64,000 nucleotides of DNA, taken from NCBI GenBank assembly GCA_031308135.1, contig JAHLJT010004567.1, positions 37,026,389-37,090,388 on the forward strand, written 5' to 3'. The DNA is from Acheta domesticus. Lineage: Eukaryota; Arthropoda; Insecta; Orthoptera; Gryllidae. Shown here one piece after another: positions 54,631 to 64,000 of the stretch. The notes below the pieces were generated by a model. The model saw only the letters and a program-made list of their open reading frames with translations, had not been told where the DNA came from and made no database searches. How positions within the stretch are numbered: position 1 is the stretch's first letter; every line of letters begins with the position of its first letter. The position numbers were made by a program, and so were the translations under genes.

Positions 54631-56971
54631 CTAGTGGTGCTACAACAGCACTTACTTTCCCGTATTAGAGGAAACAGCTAAGTAGTACTGTAATATTGCA
54701 CTTTATGCGCTACTAACATCTTCGCTTGGAACTTACTATTTCCATTGCAGTGTTGTCAGAACTATGTGAATTCTACAACTTCACAAAAATAGAATGCAAA
54801 AGTTTTGTAACCGTGTATTGGAAAAAGAAGCCTGATACCCTGGAAATATAGAAATGCCTTCCATTGGGCCATGATTAGGGAAGAGTATTTTAAAACCATG
54901 CAACAAATTCTCTACTCACTACAAATGGTACAGCATTTGGTGCAAAATTAAATATTTGCCTGCAAATATCAACATAAATTAGACAATTATAACTCCTTTT
55001 CATACAGCTCCATTAGGTCACAACAATGACACTAATTCACAGATATTCGCGAGCGCAAAGTGAATTCCATTGTTGCAGACCCTGCATTGTCGCTATTCTG
55101 AGAGCTATTAATTCTTTTTACTTATTTCAAATATTTCAAAATAAACAATTTCTAAAATATTAATGTGTAAGTCTATAACAAAGTTCGAATGTAAGAAACG
55201 AAGAAAGAAATAATATACAAAATTGCACATTCTAATTTACGACGCATCCAGCTGTCCAAAGCGCAGTAAATTTACAGCGGCCTATTACGTTTGTCACAAA
55301 ATTAAAGAAAAACTACTCGTATTTTGAAAAAATTAAGCATGACCGTATTTATTTTATTTATTTATTTGTCAATATTCGGAATTGCCACATACTCTTTCTT
55401 GCCAGCTACCATCTATCATCGCCAAAAGTACATTTTTTTTGTCATTTTCTTAATTTTTCGGTTTCCTATTGGTAGAATAGAAACATTAATTTTAGAATAT
55501 TAAAGAACACAAAAACCTAGCCGTAAATGGCAATTTTCTTTTAAAAATTATGTGCCGTTTAAGAGAAAATTGCGTTTTAGCGCTACTAAAAATGCGAAAT
55601 TTGAAGCTCATTTTCACAGAAAATTTTTGAGCTTTCAAAATACTTTATTTGAAGCACTTACACTCACAAATATAATCATCTTTACAAATTGCGGATAATG
55701 TGCATATTAAAGATGTGAGAGATCTTTCAAAAAATTTACATTTATATAATTTTTGAAAAAAACAAAAAAAACTCAAAATAAACTTCACGCTATACTAATG
55801 AGTGTAATTAGCACTATCCGCTACAAAAGTTTCAAGAAAAAAATTGCAGCCATATACGAGAAAATGACGTTTGAGCATTTCTGAAAATGCCGAAATTTGA
55901 GCTACTTTTCACAGAAAACGGTAGTGTTTTCGAGAAACTTTACTTGACATTATTCAAAGCATATATACTCGTAAATATAATAATGTAAAAAAATCGCCGA
56001 TAATGTAAATATTAACGACGTGAGAGACAAGTAAAAAAATTTACATTTTTGTAATTTTTGAAAAAACCAACCGATAGACCAAAATGGCTTTTATGTCATT
56101 GATAGAGTACATTTACCACTATCCCTACCAAAAGTTTAAAGAAAAAATTTGGAGCCGTTGTTGAGAAAATTTTGTTTTTGTAATTTTTTAAAATTGCACA
56201 TATTGCACGCAATATTGCACGAAAACTACCAAAATTGTGAAAAACATTTACATGACCTTTATTAAAGAACTCAATATGCAGAACAAATTTTATTTGAAGA
56301 AAAAATCTCTATCTTCAATTTTGTAGTTGGAGAAAGACGCCGAAAAAAATTCAAACTTTCACAATTTTCGAAAATTCAGAGCTGTACGTGAAAATCGGAC
56401 CTATGCCATGTTAAAAAGTGTATTTTCCTCTATTCATACAAGAAATTTAAAGAAAAAATTTGGAGCCGTTTTTGAGAAAATGTTGAAAATCCCCGGGGGG
56501 CTTCATATAAAGTACCCCCAAATTTTAAAGAATCTTTTTCAAAATCACAAAGCTTCGACTAGAATCAGATCAACTGGGGAATATCAATTTTGAAGAAAAT
56601 CGACCGAACGGTTTAGGCGCTAGCGTTGACCACAGACGGACAGACGGACAGACGGACAGACGGACAGACGGACAGACGGACGGACGGACGGACGGACGGA
56701 CGGACGGACGGACGGACGGACGGACAGACGGACGGAATGCCGTCAATCGATTTTTAAGTATAAAGAAGCAACAAATCATGGATTTTGACCACACCACGTG
56801 TTAGGGGATTTTTTTTTCTTAATTTAGCAACTGGTTTTATCCACTTATTCGTTTTCACGGCCCGCCAATTAATTTTTTCCGCCGAAAATTGGCCATTTTT
56901 TCGCGCAGCATTACATAACTTTCCCTATACTACGTATATCACTCCGTGTATACGTACGTATACGGGAAAGT
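54631..56971 (-). mobile_element. Helentron-like copy D (full length, best preserved ends)
   Basis: Minus strand. 5' motif ACTTTCCCGTATACGTACG at 56971, near-identical family blocks, and a 100-bp (GGAC)n tract. The 3' end has AATACGGGAAAGTAAGTGCT, hairpin GTGCT-GTTGT-AGCAC, then CACTAG at 54631, with TTTC beyond. 2.3 kb. It encodes nothing recognisable as Rep/helicase, so it would be nonautonomous. Confidence 0.82.
56636..56733. repeat. (GGAC/GACA)n tract inside Helentron copy D
   Basis: GACGGACA repeats followed by GGAC repeats, about 24 tetranucleotide units. Other copies have only 2-4 units here (for example near 35070). Confidence 0.95.
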
Positions 56972-57724
56972 AAAAAGTGTCTTGTGCTGAATTTCATGGG
57001 AATCGGTCTTTGTCATCATACTTGGTTTTGTGTCGTTTACAAAGAGATAATTTCCAGTTTGTTCCACATATAAATTACTTTTGATGAAGAATTTCTTTAT
57101 CGGAATCAGATCTTATTTTGTTAATTTTGTTATGACCTCATAGATGTTTAGTGTTTGTTCTTAACATCAGTTGTGTATCTGTGGCAGAACCCATGCGTTA
57201 TTTTAGTTCGTATAATTTATTAATTGCAAAATGTGTACATAAGCATTAGAAACGCGGCAAAATTCACTTCGTAAGATAATATGTAAACAGAATGCAAAAA
57301 ATTATTTACACTAGAAAATTATAATTTACACTGAAATTATTTTTCAATGAGTGCCAATAATGTACTGTTACGAAGAACAAACGTGTTGACTGTTGAGCAT
57401 CATGAATGTCAGATGATTAATAGTAAATCACGGTGGAATGATTTTGTAAATGTAATCCCTACTGCTTTTTTAATTGTTATAACTTCAACTCCTGTTTTTA
57501 AATGGAAATCCTCATTCTTTGGTACTTAAATCATATAGTTGCAAATAAGCATGGCTCTCGCTAGAATACATTTTAAAACTTTAACACCTCCGTCAGACTT
57601 TATAAGTCTTAAAAGATTCCAATATATTTACAGAAGCGTCTCCCCGATTATGTGTATTCAGTAACCGATATACCTTTCTTGCCACGAAAACACCAGAAAA
57701 TACTAAATACGCGAGACGCCATCA
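56972..57724. other. Unassigned stretch right of Helentron D
   Basis: AT-rich; no gene or transposon end recognised. Confidence 0.55.
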
Positions 57725-57830
57725 TGAAGACCCAAACCGACCGTGCGCAACGTACGGAGAAGCGAGGAACTAGCCACAAACTGGCATCAGAAAATTTGCC
57801 CTAAGCCGTCTAACCAATACCTTCTCGATA
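57725..57830 (+). mobile_element. Helentron-like 3'-region fragment
   Basis: GAAGCGAGGAACTAGCCACAAACTGGC and CAGAAAATTTG match copy A at about 33525-33575. The fragment has no ends. Confidence 0.5.
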
Positions 57831-57867
57831 GGTGGTACTGGACTAACCCACTTATATCTTACACCGT

Positions 57868-57978
57868 GGTGTTGGCGATCATGCAACTCCTAGCGGCACG
57901 CCGAGAACGACGAGAAATACCGTGACATATTCCATCCTGAAGACCAGCGCGTGGGGTGCCAAGGAATAAAAACCCAAG
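57868..57978. mobile_element. MITE family M, copy 1 (right half)
   Basis: It shares GGCGATCATGC, GGCGGCACG/GCGGCACGCC, AGAACGA, ATATTCCATC, GCGCGTGGGG and the right end AAAAACCCAAG|TA with the complete copy at 59881-60094. The left arm is missing. Confidence 0.7.
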
Positions 57979-58786
57979 TATAGACGTGGGTGCTCTGTGT
58001 CCAATCGGGAACTTCGTTAATTTAATGTTTGGTATTATAAAACTCCTGAGCGTGTACCAGCTGATCAAACGTCAATTCGCCGTACATTTTAATAATGACG
58101 AAAGGCACAGCGCAGTAGGCCCTCAACAGACCACACCGAGGAATGCGTAGCGCGAAATGTGCGACGAGAAATGTGGAAAATCGAAACAACCGACACTTAT
58201 GGACGTTCACACACCAACTTAGAAAGAGTTCCTCGCTCGAGTCGGTCGGCAAGCGAGTTTTCTTGGACACATGTCTACTCCACTTGCTATACGACATGCG
58301 GCGTTCGCTGCGGCAGGAAAACACCAAACAGTGTATAGAACTGAGTGAGGTTTAGCAGTAAAAGATGCAATAAACTACCAGTTTTTTAATTGTTTTCTTG
58401 AATTTTCTCTTAAATGAGTAAGAAAAAACTTGTATGGAAGATATTCTTATTTGTAAGAAACCCGTTCATAATGAGTAATATAAAAATAAAAATTTAATCA
58501 AGAAACTTGAAAGGGTATTATGAAAGACTTGAATTAATTCATTACTTTTCTTAATTGGTATATATGAATGTGAATTTTATTATGAATTATTTGATCGTTC
58601 ATTATCTATTCATTATTCAACCAAAAAATATAGTAAACCAGAGCGGGGTAGCGATTACGGAGCTCAAGAAAATTTGCTGATGTACTTACTATTTCTCCCT
58701 TATATGTCATATAATTTCCTGTTTTCTTTGTTTTGTTTTTTTACATTAAATAATGATTTGTATGCAATGCAGTAGTGTGTTTCTAG
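57979..58786. other. Unassigned stretch
   Basis: Several short open frames on both strands at 57950-58350 in less AT-rich DNA, none recognised. AT-rich beyond 58360. Confidence 0.5.
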
Positions 58787-59561
58787 CAGTGGCGTAGCGT
58801 GACTCACACGTTTGGGGATGCTCAACAATAACACACAAAACGTCACTATCAACTACTTCGTCTAACAGGCGAACGCAACACAAGGCAGATACACTGGGAC
58901 TACTTCCACGATCTCGATTGCTTACGACGGTGTAGGCGCTTCCCACAAAATCCTCACAGCAGTCAGGGCTGCCGATGTCTTGAAAGCAAATTATACAATG
59001 GCTCAGCTTTAATTCTTATACGCGAATGGCAGTAAGACCATTTGTTAATTTAAACATTGCAGACTTAAATAATATGTAATCTATTTAAGAGATAATATAA
59101 TTTCTTGGATATTAATTAAGAAATAGTAGTCAGGCACTATTTCTACAGTTTGTACCCATGACCAAGCGGGGACTCCCGAGTGAGAGAGAGAAAGATAATT
59201 TACTGAACGCCTGAAGTGTGCTGCGCTCTCGTGCACAAACGAGCTTCTTTCCGCAGTAGACGCTAGCGTAAAGCAGTCGGGTTTCTCTTGGTCAAGGGTG
59301 AAGAGGGGAGAGGGGGACCTCGCCATCTGCGCATGCGTCATTGCTCGTCGCAATCTGGCGGCAGACGCTGAAGTATTTTAGCATCCAAGCAATCAGGCCA
59401 GCTTCAACAGCCCGCCGAATTCAATCATAGGAAAGCAATTTTAAATTAATACAAAACGTGTTTCGCTCAACAGACCACTTGTAAGATTATCAATACAGTA
59501 TTTAAGGTTCTTATATACGGGGATGCTCAGCATCTCAGCGTCCCCTGACGCTACGCCACTG
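58787..59561. mobile_element. hAT-5 MITE, 775 bp
   Basis: Perfect 8-bp duplication GTTTCTAG (58779-58786, 59562-59569). Inverted ends CAGTGGCGTAGCGT on both sides, followed by GGGGATGCT pairs. No transposase remnant is recognised. GC-richer than its surroundings. Confidence 0.92.
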
Positions 59562-59852
59562 GTTTCTAGGTAATTCGAACTCGTTAAACAAATGGTTTAT
59601 GATTATTGTAAAAAAACAAACAAACAAAGATTTCATGAGTTAAAATTACATAAGAGCATTTAATAAAACAAGAAATGGGACCCGCAAATGATCTGATAGC
59701 TAAAACTGCTGCCACAACTCTCGGCTTGTAGCACATCAAGGCATTTCCAGACATCCAATAACCTCTTTGTGAGGTGTGGACGCAGCCTCGCCGGCCTTTC
59801 CTCATTTCTCGTCGCTCATTTCTCGCGCGCATTCCTCAGTGTAGCCTGTTGT

Positions 59853-59878
59853 TAAAATACAACTTTCCTTAAGTGCAA
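59853..59878 (+). repeat. 26-bp exact direct repeat, copy 1
   Basis: TAAAATACAACTTTCCTTAA then GTGCAA; identical to 61175-61200. Confidence 0.95.
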
Positions 59879-59880
59879 TA

Positions 59881-60094
59881 CTTGGGTTTTTATTTCTTGG
59901 CGCGTGAGGTCTTGTCAACACGCTGGAATATCTCACGGTATTTCGCATCATTCTCAGTCGTCCCGCTAGAAGTCGCATGATCACCAGCACTGCTCGGTAA
60001 GTCGCGTCATGCGACTCTTGGCGGCACGACGGAGAACGATATATTCCATCCCGACAAGACAAGACCCCACGCGCCAAGAAAGAAAAAAACCAAG
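59881..60094. mobile_element. MITE family M, copy 2 (complete)
   Basis: TA|CTTGGGTTTTTATTTCTTGG ... and the inverted right arm, flanked by TA on both sides. Arms extend through GGCGCGTG.GGTCTTGTC, so the whole 214 bp can fold. TA duplication suggests a Tc1/mariner-type helper. Confidence 0.85.
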
Positions 60095-60239
60095 TATAAT
60101 TAGTTGAAAGTAAGATACGTAGCACTTATTTGGTCTCGTTTCACTCGCTTATAATCACTAAATTCTTTCAATGCTTTGTCTAATTATCCGTACATTTTAA
60201 TCGAGAATGTACTTTGATTAAAACATTGTCCATTGACTA

Positions 60240-60632
60240 AGGTCCGATTAAATTGAGAAGGTAATTGACGTTTGTGAGTGGAGGGGAGCGACGTTGCCAG
60301 GTCGCAAACCACTGAGCACGTGTTACCGAAACACGAAAACAAACACTTCAAAAAATACGTGTAAAAGTGTAAAAAATACGACAAAAGTCTAACCTCAGCG
60401 CAACTCATCACAACACAGTACACATTGCGCGCGCAGCACAGGCAGAAACGCGGGCGGCGTGGCGGCAGGGAAGTCGCTTGCGATGCTCAAATGTTCCCCG
60501 TGTTCGGCAGAGGCAACTGAGCGACCTGACACGTCACGTTTTGTCTCTCTGGTTGGCAGCTGCCATGGAAACGGGAAAGGCGTCCTGACGTCACACAGAA
60601 CTGTCAATTACCTTCTTAATTTAATCAGACCT
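60240..60632. mobile_element. MITE family K, long copy
   Basis: Inverted ends AGGTCCGATTAAATTGAG / AGGTCTGATTAAATTAAG, then AAGGTAATTGAC on both sides. Flanked by TA (60238-60239, 60633-60634). 393 bp with a GC-rich middle. Same family as 37010-37221. Confidence 0.88.
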
Positions 60633-60760
60633 TAAGTCCATTGACGCTAGTCAATCAATTAGTCACACATTCCCGTATTTCCCGTGGCCAACGAGAAACA
60701 AGTCTCTTTCGTTGGCCATACGTATTTCAATCATGATAAATATACAATCGGGAACTTGTA

Positions 60761-60993
60761 CTTACGGGTTTTTATTTCTTGGCGCGTGAGAACCTTTCTT
60801 CATGATGGAATACAATACAAAATTTCGCGTCTTTTTTGATCGCGCCGGTAAGAAGTCCTTCTATACATAAAGAAGGCCTGGGCAAGGTGCTGGCGATTTG
60901 GCGACATCTAACGGCAATGCTGAGAAAGACGCGAAATGTCAAATATTCCATCGTGAAGGCTGGCCCCCACGCGCCAAGAAATAAAAGTTGAAG
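60761..60993. mobile_element. MITE family M, copy 3
   Basis: TA|CTTACGGGTTTTTATTTCTT ... GCGCCAAGAAATAAAAGTTGAAG|TA. The interior matches copy 2 in the ATATTCCATC and GCGCG blocks but is diverged. 233 bp. Confidence 0.82.
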
Positions 60994-61174
60994 TATAAGC
61001 GACAGCTCATCGGACCTAGTATCGCCTAGTATAATCGGCGAAGTGAATCGAGTATATTTGAATTCAGAATTGGGAACAAATTGATGTTGAGAAATAAATA
61101 GTTTGGGCATCTATTTGTTTTTAATTTTTCAGATATGATGACTATAAGACTTGTTTCTTCCCGGATCAATGTGC

Positions 61175-61200
61175 TAAAATACAACTTTCCTTAAGTGCAA
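61175..61200 (+). repeat. 26-bp exact direct repeat, copy 2
   Basis: Partner of 59853-59878, 1.3 kb downstream and about 215 bp upstream of the first recognised PIG-A exon. Confidence 0.95.
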
Positions 61201-61416
61201 ACAGTATCATGCATCATCGAATATGGTTAGAATTTAGAATTATCAGTATTCTTATAATTTCACTGTAACTCCATAAATTTGTTTTTCCAGTCTGTTTCTG
61301 TAATTATTTAATCGTATACTGTTTTTTTTTACTTTTGAATTATCCCACAATTGAGCGTTATTATTTGTGTGTGTGTGTGTGTGTTTGAAATATTAATTGC
61401 TTTCATATTATTGTAG
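61201..61416 (+). other. Upstream of first recognised PIG-A exon
   Basis: AT-rich, with a (GT)n microsatellite at about 61368-61384 just before the acceptor. The exon before this one was not identified. Confidence 0.5.
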
Positions 61417-61573
61417 TATGGTGTCAGACTTTTTCTACCCAAATATGGGTGGAGTGGAAGAGCACATTTTTAATTTATCACAATGCCTTCTCTTGCGTGG
61501 CTTCAAAGTTATAGTTCTTACACATGCATATGGTGACAGAATAGGCATAAGATTCATGACAAATGGTTTAAAG
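61417..61573 (+). CDS. PIGA: PIG-A exon (substrate-domain start)
   Basis: Acceptor TTGTAG; ends LMTNGLK-type at AAG|GTATTA, phase 0. It carries the GGVEEH loop conserved in PIG-A proteins. Confidence 0.92.
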
Positions 61574-63917
61574 GTATTATCTTTGTCTTTATTAGTCCCT
61601 AATTTTAGTGATATCCTATATGACACTTGACAAAACTTTTGAAATACTTACAGAGAATGATTTATTTTTAGGTATTCTATTTGCCATTGTATGTAATGTA
61701 CAATCAATGTATTTTACCTACAATGATGTGCTCCATTCCATTACTAAGATATATTTTTATCAGGGAGAGAATATCCATAGTTCATGGGCATTCTGCTTTT
61801 TCTGCTCTAGCTCATGAAGCAATGCTTGTGGGTCGTCTCATGGGACTTAAAGTAAGTATTTACATCTTATTCTATTTTCTAGTAAGTTCTTTATAGCACG
61901 TTATTAACCCTTAAAAATTGCTTTGAAGAATATTGTCTTACTTCCCAACTCAAAAAAGGGTCATACTTTTTTTAACCTTATTGACTACTCTTGTAATTTT
62001 AATATTGCCTGGAAATGCCATTAAAATCTTTGCAAATTTTGTAAAGTCATTGAGAATCTACTTGACCAGTTTTTGTTTTTTTTGTTGACTATCACTAGAA
62101 CTATGGAAGCAGCAGTTTTTTCTGATAAATGGTTTCAATTTCTGTTTGTGGCATTATTTATTAATTTATTTTGCTGACATCACGTGAGTTTTTATATTTT
62201 TTAGAGCTCTATTAAATAATGATATACAGCTCTTTCAGACACCATATTTTCCAAATTAATGCTTAATTTTTCTCGGTTTACCTTCAGTTACTAAATGATA
62301 TTCAAATGACTGTTCATTTCAAATGCAGTTGGTCTTAATTTCTTGTGATTCTGAGTATTGCTTCATTCTGTAATTGATGTTGTTTTGCTGAACTTAGGGG
62401 TCATAAGTTATATTGAATTGTAAATTGATGTTAAATGACAGTTGTGGAAAGAGATGATTCTGATGTATTGCAAAAAACAATAAATCAAATCACACTTAAT
62501 CAAGATGCAGAAAAATAGTTTCTGGCAAAAGGTGTATGTTTGGAGTTGTAGTTCTGTGACATATGTAATACAAAGAGTAAATAAATATGTGATATATTGA
62601 AAAAGTCTATTTTATAAACCTAAAATATACTCTTAAACAGTGGTGGAAACGGGGGAGGGGAGGCATGGCCCCTCCTAAAAGAGTTTTCGTTTATTTCCTT
62701 CTTGTATTTGGCAAAATTGATTTAAATATTTATTTATGGCAGAATTATGTAATAATTTTAAAAACAATAATGTATAGTATCGTACATACACTGCAAAAAT
62801 AATATACAATATAATAACAAATGCTTATTACTTAACAAAAATCTATGATTCCTCCAAAATTATTGGCTGGATTGCCCCTGTTCTTAAGAGAGATGTTACT
62901 TCTCAGATTCCTAAATTAACAGATAAATTCTCAGATAAATTAACAAGAACAATTCTTTTGAAGATTTGATGGCTCTCTGACTTTGTAGGTATGTCAGCAT
63001 TGCTGGCCTTCTAGTGTTAAACACAGTTTTTTGAAATTGCACTCAAGTTATTTCTAAAATAGAGCAGTAAATTGTGATGAAAAATTTACAATAAAATCAT
63101 AATTATGTCTTATTTCTTAAAAATGATTGTTGATTTAACCAAAAGATTTTAGAAAAGCTGGTAAAACACCAGAGAATTTCAGTCACTTTATTGTTCATTT
63201 TGACTAGGTCATAATTTTAACTTTAAAAAACTTAGGCATGAAAAATCTTAAATGGAGAAACTTTTATCAATTCAGGTTGGAAGATGTGTGTTAAGTTTTA
63301 ATTATTGTGCAATAGAGAGTTGGGTGTAGTGTCATAGTGTATTGTTGTTTGTTTTTTTTTACAGCTGTTCCTTTTATTTGCAATGTTTAGACCAGATAAA
63401 AGTTACTTTCTTTCAGTTTTAAGTGTACGAAAATAAAATATTGTTACTACATGTAGTTGTCACAGTAGTTTTTATTGCATAAAATATTATTTGTTGTTCT
63501 CTCCTTCTGTAAGGCCTGGAAAGTTCTCTCCACACTGATATTTACATGATGATATAATATTTTTAGTTGTATATATCCTCTGGTATAATATTGTTAAAAA
63601 TGAAAGTTTAAAGTGAACATTTTTGTGAATTGCTAATTAATGTTTGCATTGTTTCATACAGACATAGAAAAGTAATAATGTTCCTCCTTAGTTAGTCTCC
63701 ATGATTGATCCATAAAAAAATAAAAAATTCTTCTTAAACTTGATTTCATGGATATTTGATTACACAACAATTAACATGTCCTTTTGTTATTTTTTCAGAC
63801 TGTTTTTACAGATCATTCCCTCTTTGGCTTTGCTGACACATCAGCTGTCATTACAAATAAGTTACTGGAAATGTCACTTTCAAATTGCAATTCATGCATT
63901 TGTGTTTCTCACACTGG
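61417..63917 (+). CDS. PIGA: PIG-A, catalytic subunit of GPI-GlcNAc transferase (partial gene)
   Basis: Three exons seen: 61417-61573, 61672-61851, 63799-63917. PIG-A transfers GlcNAc from UDP-GlcNAc to phosphatidylinositol on the cytosolic face of the ER, the first step of GPI-anchor synthesis. Sequence: [96 protein letters not shown]. These are the N-terminal Rossmann-half motifs of this GT4-type enzyme. The first base of exon 61417 completes a preceding codon (Cys in orthologues), so an upstream coding exon is expected unless the ATG at 61418 is used. The UDP-sugar-binding half lies beyond the window. Confidence 0.95.
61672..61851 (+). CDS. PIGA: PIG-A exon
   Basis: Sixty codons, acceptor TTTTTAG, donor AAA|GTAAGT, phase 0 at both ends. 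[13 protein letters not shown] is the family motif. The preceding intron is only 98 bp. Confidence 0.95.
61852..63798 (+). other. PIG-A intron
   Basis: 1.9 kb, AT-rich. At about 62637 CAGTGGTGGAAACGGGGGAG followed by GGCATGGCCCC looks like a hAT left end. No matching right end or TSD was found, so it is not called as an element. Confidence 0.6.
63799..63917 (+). CDS. PIGA: PIG-A exon
   Basis: Acceptor TTTTTTCAG, donor GG|GTAAGT (phase 2). [10 protein letters not shown] is the strongest PIG-A signature in the window. The gene continues to the right. Confidence 0.95.
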
Positions 63918-64000
63918 GTAAGTAGAAATTCATTTATTATTTATGATATACAAGATTACCACTCAGTAAAGTACTTTTTATGATCCAGGAAAGAAAATAC

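Noticed and set aside
62637..63100. Possible hAT MITE in the PIG-A intron (CAGTGGTGGAAACG...)
   Set aside because: Left end looks right but no right TIR or 8-bp duplication could be found.

Overview
The window is nuclear DNA from an animal, almost certainly an insect. It has AT-rich DNA, GT-AG introns from under 100 bp to over 8 kb, insect-type orthologues (a RhoGAP92B/RICH-like GAP, a PIG-A, an MFSD11-like transporter), and many eukaryotic transposons. The large introns and transposon load suggest a hemimetabolous insect rather than a fly. That last point is a guess, and I name no species.

Host genes. (1) Positions 24-116, minus strand: first coding exon of an MFSD11/UNC93-like membrane protein, running off the left edge. 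(2) Positions 1611-27168, plus strand: a complete BAR-RhoGAP gene orthologous to ARHGAP17/ARHGAP44 (RICH1/2) and Drosophila RhoGAP92B. I placed 15 coding exons whose phases all join, giving a 1000-residue protein ending in the type I PDZ ligand ESTDL. A second, shorter ending (861 aa) results if intron 12 is retained. Genes 1 and 2 are head to head over a presumed shared promoter with a DRE motif (TATCGATA, 1036-1043). (3) Positions 61417-63917, plus strand: three exons of PIG-A, the catalytic subunit of the enzyme starting GPI-anchor synthesis. It continues past the right edge and its first exon was not found. The three genes share no obvious pathway; the left pair share a promoter region.

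Mobile DNA. The 8.3-kb intron 4 of the RhoGAP gene and almost all of 30.6-61.1 kb are nested transposons, many datable relative to each other by target-site duplications (TSDs). The commonest is a Helentron/DINE-1-like family: 5' motif ACTTTCCCGTATACG, its inverted copy near the 3' end, a GTGCT-loop-AGCAC hairpin and a CTAG end. It has at least seven copies or fragments. The clearest nests are: Helentron F <- hAT-1 <- (piggyBac MITE, CR1/Jockey LINE) in RhoGAP intron 4; Harbinger <- hAT-3 <- Helentron A at 30.6-34.6 kb; and Helentron B <- RTE LINE <- 14.8-kb P-like element <- (piggyBac, hAT, Mutator, more Helentron) at 34.8-53.0 kb. Several MITEs lie at 57.8-61.0 kb, just upstream of PIG-A. 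All transposase and reverse transcriptase genes seen are broken or partial.

No rRNA, CRISPR, bacterial-type operon or convincing tRNA gene was seen. All family calls were made by eye from motifs; no search was run.
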